A DNA stretch of 64,000 nucleotides. Origin: Ascoidea rubescens DSM 1968. Its lineage: Eukaryota > Ascomycota > Saccharomycetes > Ascoideales > Ascoideaceae. The translations under genes were made by a program, and so were the position numbers. The stretch spans positions 310,001 to 374,000 of the forward strand of contig NW_017962925.1 in NCBI RefSeq assembly GCF_001661345.1, in the 5' to 3' direction. This document shows, in pieces, positions 40,285-49,757 of the stretch. Numbering within the stretch: the first letter of the stretch is position 1; every line of letters begins with the position of its first letter. A model generated the notes under the pieces. The model was not told the DNA's origin. It made no database searches and was given only the letters and a program-made list of their open reading frames with translations.

Positions 40285-43200
40285 TCATTGTACATTAACA
40301 TCAATATTAAGGATTCTAGTTTGACGTTTTTCAAGCTTTGAAGCTATTCCAAATTGATCCACATTTAAAGAATTGTCAAAATTTTGGGGTAAATTTCCTT
40401 GTTTTTCCAATTCAATTGCCAACAACCCATCGTTTTCACATAAAGGCTTACCATCTAGCACAAAATAATCTTTGATGATATATTGGCCACATTTGATGCA
40501 TTTTAGACATTCGGAGTGGAACCTCTCTCTGTTGTTATTTTCCAAACAAGTGCCCTCAATACCTTTGTTACATATCTTGCAAATAGACCCATTAAGATAG
40601 TGAAAGTCGTATTGACAATAAGGACAATCATCAATCACATAACAATTAGAGCCCTTTTTGAACAAGACCTGACATCTATAACAGGCAAAGCATTTGCGAT
40701 GCCAACGACCAGACATTTGATGATCTTTTGACCAAATTGATTTACCAATAATCTCTTCACCACATTTTCTGCAAGGACCTTCGCCTGAAGGATATTTGAT
40801 TTCAGGAGAGATATCCTGTAGTTTAGTTCTCTTTAATTCTTCAGCTAATTCCCTAACAGCTTTTTTAATTGATGATTCTTCTTCTACTGTTGGAAAATCT
40901 TCACTATTGAACGGTTTAGCTTCAGATGAAAAATTGGTTTTAAAGTCTTGAGACTTATTACTAATGATTCTTTCCAAATCTAAAGGTTTCTCTGGAGAAG
41001 AAAGGTAACCACTTTCCTTGTGTCTAAGATTCTCCTTGATAGCTTCATTAAGAATGGGACTAAAATCTTGAGGTGCTTTCTCTGGTGTTGTATCTTTTAT
41101 GTTATTAATTTTAGCCAAATCAGCAAATTTTTTCTCGATTCTAACACTAATTGATTTATCTTTTCTCATAGAAGATGAATTTTTTTGGAACCCGAGATTT
41201 TGAGTGGGTTTATCTTTTGAGAAAGATTTTTCCAAATGTAATGGAACTGTTTGTTCAGAAGTATTTAGACTCTCTGGATTTGAAAAATTAGCAAAATTGT
41301 TTGGAACATCAAACTGATCATCAGTTTGGAAATTATCAATAGAGTTACTATTTCTATGAGTTAAAGTTCTTTCTAAAGATATAAACAAATCATTATTAAT
41401 ATTATTGATATTGTTCAAATTATTATTAATATTATTGATATTGTTCAAATTATTATTAATATTATTGATATTGTTCAAATTATTAAAGTCATTAAAATCA
41501 TTATTGTTATTAAAGTTGTTATTGCCTAAATTATTATCAAAATTATTACTATTGAAACTATTATTATAACCATTATGATTGCGGTTTTGAGTAAAATCCA
41601 GATTAAAATCCTCGCTAGTTATAGCAATATCTTTTTTCAATTCATTTAAAGCATCTATCATATTTTGGTTTTTTATATCATCATTATCAATGGGTTGGTT
41701 CTTTGTATCATAATTGTCGATGGGTTGGTTGTTTAAAATTTCTTGATCTGAGCTTTCGTTTGAATAAACAGATGAAGCAATTGATGAAGCCACTGAGTGT
41801 GTTCTGTTATGAGTAATAACATTGAAAGATGTGTTTTGTGGGATTGGAATCGAAGAGAGTGTATTTTCTTGTGGTTTATTAACAATTTTTTGATTGTTTT
41901 GATTCTCTCTTTTGCTGTATTCGTCTTGTTCATTTTCCTCGCTTTCATTTTCTTCGATTATTTTTTCATTGAAAGCTGGAGCGAAAAACTTACCCTCAAG
42001 GTTGGGCACAAAAGGCGTGGAGTCTCTTTTTGAAGTTGATTCAGTTTCAGTGGGAGAGGAATTAGTAGTTGGAATAACACCCATGGAGAATCTGTCGAGT
42101 TTGTTGGCCAATTTGCCTATTAATTTTTTGTTTTGTTTACTGGCTAGTGATTCATAAATGACAGTTTTTGATTGAGAATCAAATTGTGATTGAGATGGCG
42201 ATGGCGATGGGGTTGAAGATTGGGAAGAGCTGTTGGCGTTTATTTCAGAGATTAAGTGGTCTTGAGAGTTTGGGTTATTGTTTTTTTTATTGCTATAAAG
42301 AGATTCTTTGTCAATAATTTCTTGAACCGATTTTGGATCAAAGATCTCAATCTTTGGGATTGAAAAATTTAAACCAGAGGGAGTTGGAACTTGGGAGATT
42401 GGTTGGTCGAAATGGGAATATCCCTTTGGAGTTTGATCAGAGCTTGCAAAGGAGACATTTTCAGAATCAGCACTTTTAATTGTTGATAAAGAGGGTTCAT
42501 AATCGTTATTGTTTATATCGGAACTTTTTTGACTTTTTTGACTTTTTTGGCTTTTGATGGGTTTTTGATTACCATGATCACTATGATCATTATAGTGATT
42601 TGAAGATTGAAACAGGTTGTTGTTTGTGATTTTTGAGAATTTTCCTGAGAGGATATTAGTTGATCTTGGAGTAGAACTGGCGGAAGTTGTGGTGGAAGTG
42701 CTATCAGTTAAGATTGGAGAGAAGATTGAACTTGAGCTTGTAGTTGAAGATTCAGTATCACGACGCTTAAACAGATGATCGAAATTTGAATTTTGGGGAG
42801 ATTGAAATGACTCATGAGATTGTTGATTAGGATGAGATGGAGGGTGGTTTGGAAAAAAAATCTGGTTATTTTGGTGTAATATTTTCATGGAAGAAATTTG
42901 GTTAGCTAGATTGATATCTACGGTCAATGGGGGTTTATTGTTTGAAAATAAAGTTGAGTTGTATTTTGAGGAGGTTGAGGATGCTGGGGAGTTGTAGATG
43001 GAAGAAGAAGAGGACATTGTTGAGTCTCTATTATTATTGTTGATGTTGTTATAAAACAAAGGTTTTTCATTTGGAATTGAGATTGAAGTTGGTTTTTTTT
43101 TTGTAGGAGTGGATATGATTGGATCATGTTTTGATTTGTTTGAACGAGTTGATTGATTTGATTGATTTGATTGATTTGATTGATTTGATTGATTTGATTG

Positions 43201-43815
43201 ATTTGATTGATTTGATTGATTTGATTGATTTGAGGATAGAGAGATTGGTAAAGTTAAAGATCTTTGAGTATTTGATAATTGTTTGAAATTGTTATTGTTA
43301 TTGTTATTGTTATTGTTACTATCAGGTAAACTTGATACGGAAGAGAATTTAAGAATTTTATCGATTGTATCATTTTGGTATTGAGATGGAGATTGGGGTT
43401 GGTATTGATTAGCTAGAGGTAAAGATGAAGAGGATTTCAAAGCAAAACGATTTGATAATTTCGTTGAGAATTTAGAAAAGGAGGAGGAGTTTTGTTTTTG
43501 ATTGAAAAAGAATTTAGAAGGAGAGGAGGATTTGTTTTTATTTTTTCTATTTTTATGGATACTGTCGTTATTTTTTGTGATTTGAGTCGCTTTAAGAATC
43601 TCAAAGCCAGCTCTTTCATAAACGCCTTTATATGTGATAGATGGATCTAGAGGAGGAAAATTGTTGTTGATTCTGTTTAGAGATACCATTGGGGATTTTT
43701 TGTTTGAGTAGATGGAGGCAGATTCTAGGGTATTTGAAGAAGTTGGAGAAGTTGATTCGTTTGAGGTATTTATGTTTATGTCATCAGTATTTATGTTTAT
43801 ATTATTTAATTGCAT
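40285..43815 (-). CDS. PXL1: Paxillin-like LIM domain protein Pxl1
   Basis: The 1176-residue protein (S. cerevisiae Pxl1 706) is low-complexity Asn/Ser-rich for its first ~1000 residues. That part includes (NQS)n repeats near residue 200 and three 30-bp (10-residue) tandem units around 780-810. Two C-terminal LIM domains span about 1015-1130. The first runs CRKCGEEIIGKSI...GRWHRKCFACYRC...YCQYDFHY and the second CKICNKGIEGTC...RFHSECLKCIKC...LCENDG; the zinc ligands of each are visible. Pxl1 localises to sites of polarised growth and the bud neck, and acts in Rho1/Cdc42 control and septum formation. A conserved lead into LIM1 (AVRELAEELKRTKLQDISPE) supports the assignment. The upstream GC island is about 1 kb from the ATG, so the leader may be long. 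Confidence 0.88.
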   Translation of the reverse strand: MQLNNININTDDININTSNESTSPTSSNTLESASIYSNKKSPMVSLNRINNNFPPLDPSITYKGVYERAGFEILKATQITKNNDSIHKNRKNKNKSSSPSKFFFNQKQNSSSFSKFSTKLSNRFALKSSSSLPLANQYQPQSPSQYQNDTIDKILKFSSVSSLPDSNNNNNNNNNNFKQLSNTQRSLTLPISLSSNQSNQSNQSNQSNQSNQSNQSNQSNQSTRSNKSKHDPIISTPTKKKPTSISIPNEKPLFYNNINNNNRDSTMSSSSSIYNSPASSTSSKYNSTLFSNNKPPLTVDINLANQISSMKILHQNNQIFFPNHPPSHPNQQSHESFQSPQNSNFDHLFKRRDTESSTTSSSSIFSPILTDSTSTTTSASSTPRSTNILSGKFSKITNNNLFQSSNHYNDHSDHGNQKPIKSQKSQKSQKSSDINNNDYEPSLSTIKSADSENVSFASSDQTPKGYSHFDQPISQVPTPSGLNFSIPKIEIFDPKSVQEIIDKESLYSNKKNNNPNSQDHLISEINANSSSQSSTPSPSPSQSQFDSQSKTVIYESLASKQNKKLIGKLANKLDRFSMGVIPTTNSSPTETESTSKRDSTPFVPNLEGKFFAPAFNEKIIEENESEENEQDEYSKRENQNNQKIVNKPQENTLSSIPIPQNTSFNVITHNRTHSVASSIASSVYSNESSDQEILNNQPIDNYDTKNQPIDNDDIKNQNMIDALNELKKDIAITSEDFNLDFTQNRNHNGYNNSFNSNNFDNNLGNNNFNNNNDFNDFNNLNNINNINNNLNNINNINNNLNNINNINNDLFISLERTLTHRNSNSIDNFQTDDQFDVPNNFANFSNPESLNTSEQTVPLHLEKSFSKDKPTQNLGFQKNSSSMRKDKSISVRIEKKFADLAKINNIKDTTPEKAPQDFSPILNEAIKENLRHKESGYLSSPEKPLDLERIISNKSQDFKTNFSSEAKPFNSEDFPTVEEESSIKKAVRELAEELKRTKLQDISPEIKYPSGEGPCRKCGEEIIGKSIWSKDHQMSGRWHRKCFACYRCQVLFKKGSNCYVIDDCPYCQYDFHYLNGSICKICNKGIEGTCLENNNRERFHSECLKCIKCGQYIIKDYFVLDGKPLCENDGLLAIELEKQGNLPQNFDNSLNVDQFGIASKLEKRQTRILNIDVNVQ
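41391..41485 (-). repeat. 30-bp tandem repeat in PXL1
   Basis: Three copies of a 30-bp unit encode a 10-residue Asn/Leu/Ile repeat (NNLNNINNIN type). Confidence 0.9.
43150..43233 (-). repeat. 9-bp tandem repeat coding (Asn-Gln-Ser)n in PXL1
   Basis: About nine copies of TTGATTTGA read in frame as SNQ. Confidence 0.95.
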
Positions 43816-45178
43816 TGTTAGGGTTTAGAGAATGATAGTGATTAGTAGAGAGAATAGTTGAAGGATAGTGAAGATAAAAGAGAGAAAGATAACAGAAGTA
43901 ATAAATGAATGAATAAGATAAATAAATAAGTAAATAAACAGGTAATTAATAAGATATATTGATATGTGGAAGGGTTGATAGAAAGATAAAAGATCGCTAG
44001 TGAATGAGGGAGGACTAAATGAAGAGGATTTAAGGTGATATGATAATAAGGCAACTAGAGGATAATAAGGCAACTAGAGGATAAATAAAGGTGACTAGAG
44101 GTAAAATCGTGTAAAAATGGGAAATGAGAATAGAAAGTGGAAAGTAGGAAAAGGAAGGAGTATTGAAGAGAAAGAACTGACAAGTAGATATTAGATATTA
44201 GGTATTAGATATTAGATATTAGGTATTAAATAAGTGGGAAACTTTAAAATGGAAATAGTAACTTAAAGAGAGAATTTGTGTTGATACAAAAAGAAGTGAA
44301 CATAAAAATAAATATAAATACAAGTACAAGTATAAGTATTAATATAAGCGTTGATGAGAGAATTTATTGTAATAATAGAATAAGAATAAGAATAAGAATA
44401 AGAATAAGAATAAGAATAAGAATAAAAGCAAGAACAAGAACAGGAACAAGAATAAAGATGGAAATGAAAAGAGCGATAGATGAGATTTTTTTAGTGAAGA
44501 AATTCACTCAGGTTGCCAGTTGTAGGCAGGTTATTATAAAAGGCAATTAAAGAGGAGGAAAATAGTAGCCAGCACATAACTGGAAATAGAATTGAGATGA
44601 GATTGAAATTAAAGGAAAGAGTAAGGCAGTACAGTCATTAACAGAAAATAGAATTAGGAAATATAGGATGATTTGTAGAGGAGAGATCAAAGATTAATAC
44701 CGAAGATGTAGTCAAAAAGATTTGTTGAAAAATAATGGAGGAACCGGTATTATTGATGGCGTTGATCTGAAATGAAAATCTGCACAAGCCGAGCCCGACG
44801 CGTCACTTATGCGTAAAAGTGCATATACGCGGGATGAGGATTTCTGGGCAGGGTACTATCTGATGGTAGCGATTATTACAGGTGAATAGCAGTGATTGGA
44901 TCTTGGTAACAGCAACTGGTGGGAAAGCCCAGCAGCGGCAGTGGTAGGAAAATGCCCGACGGCAGGCGAATCAGAGGATGGGCATGCGAGGGGAGGGCTG
45001 GAGAGAGCGACCGTTGCGTGTCAGACGCGGTTTGAGAAACAAGCTTTGGAGGCAGCAGACAGATGCGTAAGACACGCATAAACCATCGCAGCGGTGTCAA
45101 AGCGGCGGGCACCAGAACAGCACTCGAAGAAGTAGGAGGAAGAGAAGAAAGAAAAGACATGTATTAGGGCAGAGAAGA
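43816..45178. promoter_or_regulatory. PXL1 upstream region with AT-rich repeats and a distal GC island
   Basis: From PXL1 outward this region has purine-rich DNA and a twice-repeated GGATAATAAGGCAACTAGA (44043-44082, a third copy decayed). It then holds TTAGATATTAGGTATTAGA repeats (44190-44226) and an (AATAAG)n array (44378-44425). A GC-rich block with CGAGCCCGACGCG and CAGCGGCAG lies at 44780-45120. The block most likely contains the PXL1 promoter, leaving 0.9 kb of leader or upstream regulatory DNA. No convincing frame is present. Confidence 0.5.
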
Positions 45179-45805
45179 TTACAACTCTCTCATTCGTTTG
45201 AAGTACTCGTCGTTTTCTGTGTCAGAAGAGTCTTCGTCCACAATGTCCTCGCCGTTGGCGTAGTTGTTGAGATTATTCAAGTAGAAGCCACGAGGCTTGT
45301 CTTTTGTCTTTAGTTTTTTTTGGTTTGTGGATGAAATTTCGTCACTTTGACCGATTCGCTCATTCTGGTCCTTTTGGATCAAAGAAAGATCGGGATAGAT
45401 GCCTGTATTTTGGATCAAAAACTGGACCATGTTTTCAACGGATCTTGAGCCCTTGAAGGAAGCCATGTGAGAACCATCAGAGGAATAAAGACGTAGTAGA
45501 GGAAAGCCGATTAGCTTGAGCTGTTTTCTGATTCTTTTGTTATGCAAGCCATTGATCTGAACAAAATTTAGTTTGGAGTCCTTGTAGATGTGGGCCAAAT
45601 GGTGGAAATTGGGAGCTAGTTGTTGGCAGTGGGTGCATGAGGGGGAGTAGAAGTTGACAAAGGAGTACGTTCCTTTCTGAAATACAACGTCCTCGAAGTT
45701 GGAGTCGTCGGCCTCAAAGACACCGCTTTGCAAGACCTGAGCGGTGGCACAGAAGAGGAAAAAGGAGAGCACAGCGAGCACTCGGGCACAAATAGGAAGC
45801 AACAT
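45179..45805 (-). CDS. PDI-like protein with one thioredoxin domain, ER-targeted
   Basis: From the ATG at 45805 the protein has 208 residues. It has a clean signal peptide (MLLPICARVLAVLSFFLFCA, cleavage near TAQ). One thioredoxin domain follows (about 28-130) with SFVNFYSPSCTHCQQLAPNF; the CTHC active site resembles the CQHC of S. cerevisiae Mpd2 more than classical CGHC. GFPLLRLYSSDG supplies the cis-Pro. A charged acidic tail (NGEDIVDEDSSDTENDEYF) ends in MREL. It is probably an ER oxidoreductase, and the -EL end could be a divergent retrieval signal. It is shorter than Mpd1/Mpd2 (277-318). ATGs at 45847/45844 would add about 14 residues before the signal peptide; I prefer 45805. Closest named family: Mpd1/Mpd2, not decided. 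Confidence 0.85.
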   Translation of the reverse strand: MLLPICARVLAVLSFFLFCATAQVLQSGVFEADDSNFEDVVFQKGTYSFVNFYSPSCTHCQQLAPNFHHLAHIYKDSKLNFVQINGLHNKRIRKQLKLIGFPLLRLYSSDGSHMASFKGSRSVENMVQFLIQNTGIYPDLSLIQKDQNERIGQSDEISSTNQKKLKTKDKPRGFYLNNLNNYANGEDIVDEDSSDTENDEYFKRMREL

Positions 45806-46316
45806 CTTGGGCTGGAGAAGAAAGAGAGGAAGAGAGCACGCCATCATATCACCCAGCTCCAGCACGGACAGCAGAGGGTGCGTGCTCGGATCTCGGAGAT
45901 CCCTCTCTCAGTGGCGCATGCATCACAACACATGTGAGTGCATGAACCCATGGCACTGGCTCCTGGCACCACGCCATTGCGATGGGTCTTCTGGGGCCGA
46001 GCCAGCGCGGCCGCCGTAACCGCATACGCGCCGGGGCACGAGGCCGGAGCATTCCAGGCCCAACTTGCGCTTTCCCAACCTTTTAAGCTTTCTCCAACCT
46101 TGTTCAACCATGTATCATTATAAAACACTCGCTTTTCTCCCTCTTCCATCTCTCTTTGCTTTCTTATATATACCTCCCATCTCTGTCTTTTATTTCGTTT
46201 CTTGTACTTTATTGCTTTCTCTGTTTTGCGTTTTCCAATCATTTTGCCAATTACTCCGCCAGCTGTTCTCCCAATCACTTTTCCTGATTCAATTTCCCTC
46301 TATACTATATCCCACA
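45806..46316. promoter_or_regulatory. Divergent promoter with GC island and pyrimidine-rich leader
   Basis: The GC island at 45860-46080 holds GCGCCGG (46028-46034). It is followed by a strongly T/C-rich plus strand (46090-46310) like the leader before the WD40 gene at 6873. An ATG at 46110 is in frame with the next gene but would add 69 hydrophobic residues encoded by this pyrimidine tract. I treat it as leader. Confidence 0.5.
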
Positions 46317-46913
46317 ATGATTTCCTTTCCAAAATTCAGATATTCTACCTCCAGTGACACATCTTCTGACAGCTCCAACTCTATAAATAAAATGAAAAAG
46401 AAAACCTCAAAGAAATACATATACATCCAATTACTAAATGAGTCTGAGATCTACTACTCCAAGAAGCCAAAACTATGCATTCCATCCTACAAAATCCAAA
46501 AAAATGATCCCAATTTCTATTTGGAATACAACTATCCTTCGCCAAACTACTTGCAGAAATATTTCAGCAAACTAGGCTTTTACTTTGATATAGATTTGAT
46601 AAAAAGCCCTCTCGATTTCGGCTACTACAAAGTTTACAACCAGTTTTACTTGGACTCATTCTCAAACTCTTCTTCTAACTCTTTGAAATCTATAGTCTAC
46701 AAGAAAAATCTAAAAAAACTAACCTCTTCCAGAATCAATAACACCCATAGCCATAATTACACTCTAAAATTCGGGTGCAAATGTGGTGAATGTGGCCAAT
46801 TTATTGAAATCATATTGAATCATGATCTATTCGACTATGATTTTATTGAAAACAATGACAGCTTCATTCCTTACATTTCATATTTTCGTCACTTCATTCA
46901 GAATCATATATAA
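46317..46913 (+). CDS. Small unrecognised protein with a CKCGEC cluster
   Basis: Not recognised. From the ATG at 46317 the protein has 198 residues: a Ser/Lys-rich start (SSDTSSDSSNSINKMKKKTS), then a Tyr-rich region with KYIYIQLLNESEIYYSKK, CIPSYKIQKNDPNFYLEYNY and LDFGYYKVYNQFYLDSF. A C-terminal block TLKFGCKCGECGQFIEIILN has three Cys that could form half a zinc site. Codon use resembles neighbouring genes. The ordered aromatic-rich sequence (not Asn-repeat) suggests a real gene. An in-frame upstream ATG at 46110 would give 267 residues with a hydrophobic N-terminus. Confidence 0.65.
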   Translation: MISFPKFRYSTSSDTSSDSSNSINKMKKKTSKKYIYIQLLNESEIYYSKKPKLCIPSYKIQKNDPNFYLEYNYPSPNYLQKYFSKLGFYFDIDLIKSPLDFGYYKVYNQFYLDSFSNSSSNSLKSIVYKKNLKKLTSSRINNTHSHNYTLKFGCKCGECGQFIEIILNHDLFDYDFIENNDSFIPYISYFRHFIQNHI

Positions 46914-49757
46914 TTTTCTCCTAATCAATTTTATCTACCCATTTATACCATACCATATCATACCATATCATATCATATATCATACTATATCTTAACTTTT
47001 CATTCCATTTATCTTATATTAATATCTATCTACCTATCTAATGATTCTCACGATTCTTATTCTACTTACCATCCTATCCTACCCTCCTTTTACTTTCTTT
47101 TTCCTCTCGTGTGTATTATACAAATTCTACATTTCCCTAATTACTCTATTAATCTTAATCTCAATCTTAATCTCAATTTTTTCTTTTGTTGATCAAATTA
47201 AAAATTTTACATTAAGATTAACAATTGTGTGTGTGTGTTTATTCATTTTATTATTTTATTTAATTTAATCTAATTTTATTTTATTTTATTTTATTTTATT
47301 TAGCTAATAAATAACTTACAACTTTCTAAGACATTAGTCCATTTTTGATCTTCCTCTTCTCGTTATTCTTTTATCTGTTTAATTTTTAATTTTTAATTTT
47401 TAGTCTTTAATCTTTAATCTTTTTAATCTTTTTTTTATCTCTTTTTAATCTTTTTTTCTCTCGTTTTTTTTTCTCTTTCTTTTCAATCTCTTTAGTTACT
47501 TTTCCTCCTAAAAAAAGTAATTCCTCATCTTCTTTTGACTCTGAAGTTCCATTATTTCCATACCTCTTACTTCTAAGAAAGGAGTAATCAATCTAGTTTT
47601 TTATTATTATTAATTACATTTTCACAATATTACATCCTCATAATATTACTCTATAATATCTATATAATATAATATAATATAATATAATATCTATACTACT
47701 AATTCCCCCATTCATTCCCACTCTCATTCAAATCCTCTCCCTTTCACTTATCAATCTTTATCTCTCTTATCCCACTTATCTCTCACTAATCCTTCAAATT
47801 ACTCATTCCCATTCCCATTCTATGTATTCTCTTCAGAGTATTTCTCCCGTTTAACTCGTCTTCTAATTCCACTTATTCTCTTTCTTCTCCATAAAATCTT
47901 ATTTCCTTAAATGACTAATTCTCTTTCAAGTAATTACACGAGTTATCCATTAATTTAGTCTTTCTAATTAAAAATTAGTTGCAAAAATAAAAACTAACAA
48001 AAAAAAACAAAAAAACATTAAGAATTATTTTCTTTTTCCACTTGTTCCATCTAACAAAACAATACTCTTCAACCTTTTTTTTTTTACTCAGATCCATAAT
48101 CACATCATATTCATAAGATTATTCATCTTATTCATCTTATTCATTTTATGAATATAATGAATATTAATTGATATTAATATCAATACCAATAAATATCAAT
48201 AAATATAACAAGCTGTTTAAATCTAAATTAAACTTTGAGACATTTTTCCTCTTTAACTCTGTTCTTTTTTCTATTTTTATTAGTAAAAAAAAATTCAATT
48301 TAAACCAAACTAAATCATTTCAAATCAAACAATTTTAAATTTCAAATAATTCGAATTCAATTCAATTCAATTCAAACCATTTGAAAAGACTTGAATTAAT
48401 CTCTTTAATCTTTTAATAATCTTTTAATAATTTTAAATCAAATCTTTTTCATTTTTCACCTGTTACCCTACCCTACCCTACCCTTCTTTTGGTTTGTTTT
48501 TCTTTCTTATACAAAATCGAATGTTTTTACTCCCCATCTCAATCTACTACAATATAATATAATAATATACTATAATAATTTATATTATATCTGGTTTTCA
48601 CAATCTCTTTGTTATTTGTTATTTGTCATTGGTCTTGATCTTTATGCTGATATCCATCCCATCTCAGAATAAACACAATAAAGATGGAGACCATTCTACC
48701 CATTTTAATCACTTCCAATCATCCTCTGTAGACAATAAGCGATAAATAATATTCCATCAATGAAGTAATAACGTATCATCACTCTACAAAACATCTGCAA
48801 ATATCCATCCAGCATTGATCAGGCATTGACCAAGCATCAATGGAGCACTAATGGAGCATTAATGGAGCACCAATGGAGTAGTAATAGAGCATCAATCAAG
48901 TGTCAATGGAATAGCAAGGCTTGTTTATTCCTATTCCTATTCACACTCTCATTCTTATTCTCCTTTACCTTAACTTATCTTGTCTACTCCATCGCTCGAT
49001 TTGCCCTTCCAACGTTGTATCTCATCTAAAAGCATTATTTTATCTTCACTCCAGCTTTTATTTCCATCCTCATTTATTTTCTTTCGTCTTAAATTCTGGT
49101 CGTGGTTTGCTAATTGCCTATGGCTGTTTTTCATTGTCATTTCAGATCTCATTTTCTGCAATGAAACAAATTCCCTAGCTTTGCTCACCAATTTTCTACA
49201 ATATGGTCTTTCAAGCATTGCCACTCCAGCGTCTAATTTACAACTGAAATAAAATGGAAACACATTTACCAAAACCATCCAGAATTCATCATACACACCT
49301 TCGTTCAAGAAAAACATTACTGGCATGCGTCACTACGAAATAGCTCTGGAATAGCTCTAAGATACTCTAAAATACCCAAAGATATGCTAATCTGCTTCTG
49401 AAATTTCTCTTTGCTCTGTGCTAATCGCCAAAGAGCCTGTTTCCACATCTTCAAGATCTTAGCGAGACATCCACTACAAGAAATCCATCCAAACTCCCTC
49501 CAGCAAATAGTTGCAAAGCTGCTGAATTGCTCAATCGCCTGCTCTCTCCAAGCACAAATTAAAAATTGTCACTGGTGAAGTCGTCATTTTTTTTCACTGC
49601 AAAATAAGCTTACAAATCCAAACCATGCCTACTGTCTCTAATTACGTTTTCTATGTTCTCTTCTCATGCTACAGATACACATCTATATATAAACCACACT
49701 GAGGAACGATAAGGAACTACGGGTGCTCTTAATTAGATATTGTCTCCCTCAAAAACA
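46914..49757. other. 2.8-kb gene-free gap upstream of MUP3
   Basis: No frame here looks coding and I find no tRNA, snRNA or snoRNA signature. Contents: ATACC repeats after the previous stop (46946-46975), T/C-rich DNA (47000-47900), and TAATA/TATTGATA repeats (48120-48200). Next come a four-unit TACCC run (48467-48484), a degenerate ATGGAGCAYYA repeat (48830-48910) and GC-richer DNA at 49330-49560. The last is likely the MUP3 promoter. The length suggests a regulatory region, a long leader or an untranslated transcript. Confidence 0.5.
48830..48910 (+). repeat. Degenerate 12-bp tandem repeat (ATGGAGCAYYA)
   Basis: Six to seven imperfect copies around ATGGAGCACTA, with drifted units such as ATAGAGCATCA. 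It is probably a minisatellite; a short frame through it is not convincing. Confidence 0.65.

Noticed and set aside
44278-44550. 90-codon frame with Ile-Arg repeats
   Set aside because: Translated (AATAAG)n microsatellite; no support as a gene.
46110-46316. Upstream in-frame ATG giving a hydrophobic 69-residue extension of the 46317 gene
   Set aside because: The stretch is a pyrimidine-rich leader like that before the gene at 6873; hydrophobic residues follow from T/C-rich codons. Kept only as an alternative start.
48467-48484. TACCC repeats suggesting a telomere-like sequence
   Set aside because: Only four units inside a chromosome arm with genes on both sides; at most a factor-binding cluster.
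48826-49029. Short frame through the ATGGAGCA repeat
   Set aside because: The repeat accounts for the frame; no conserved sequence follows.
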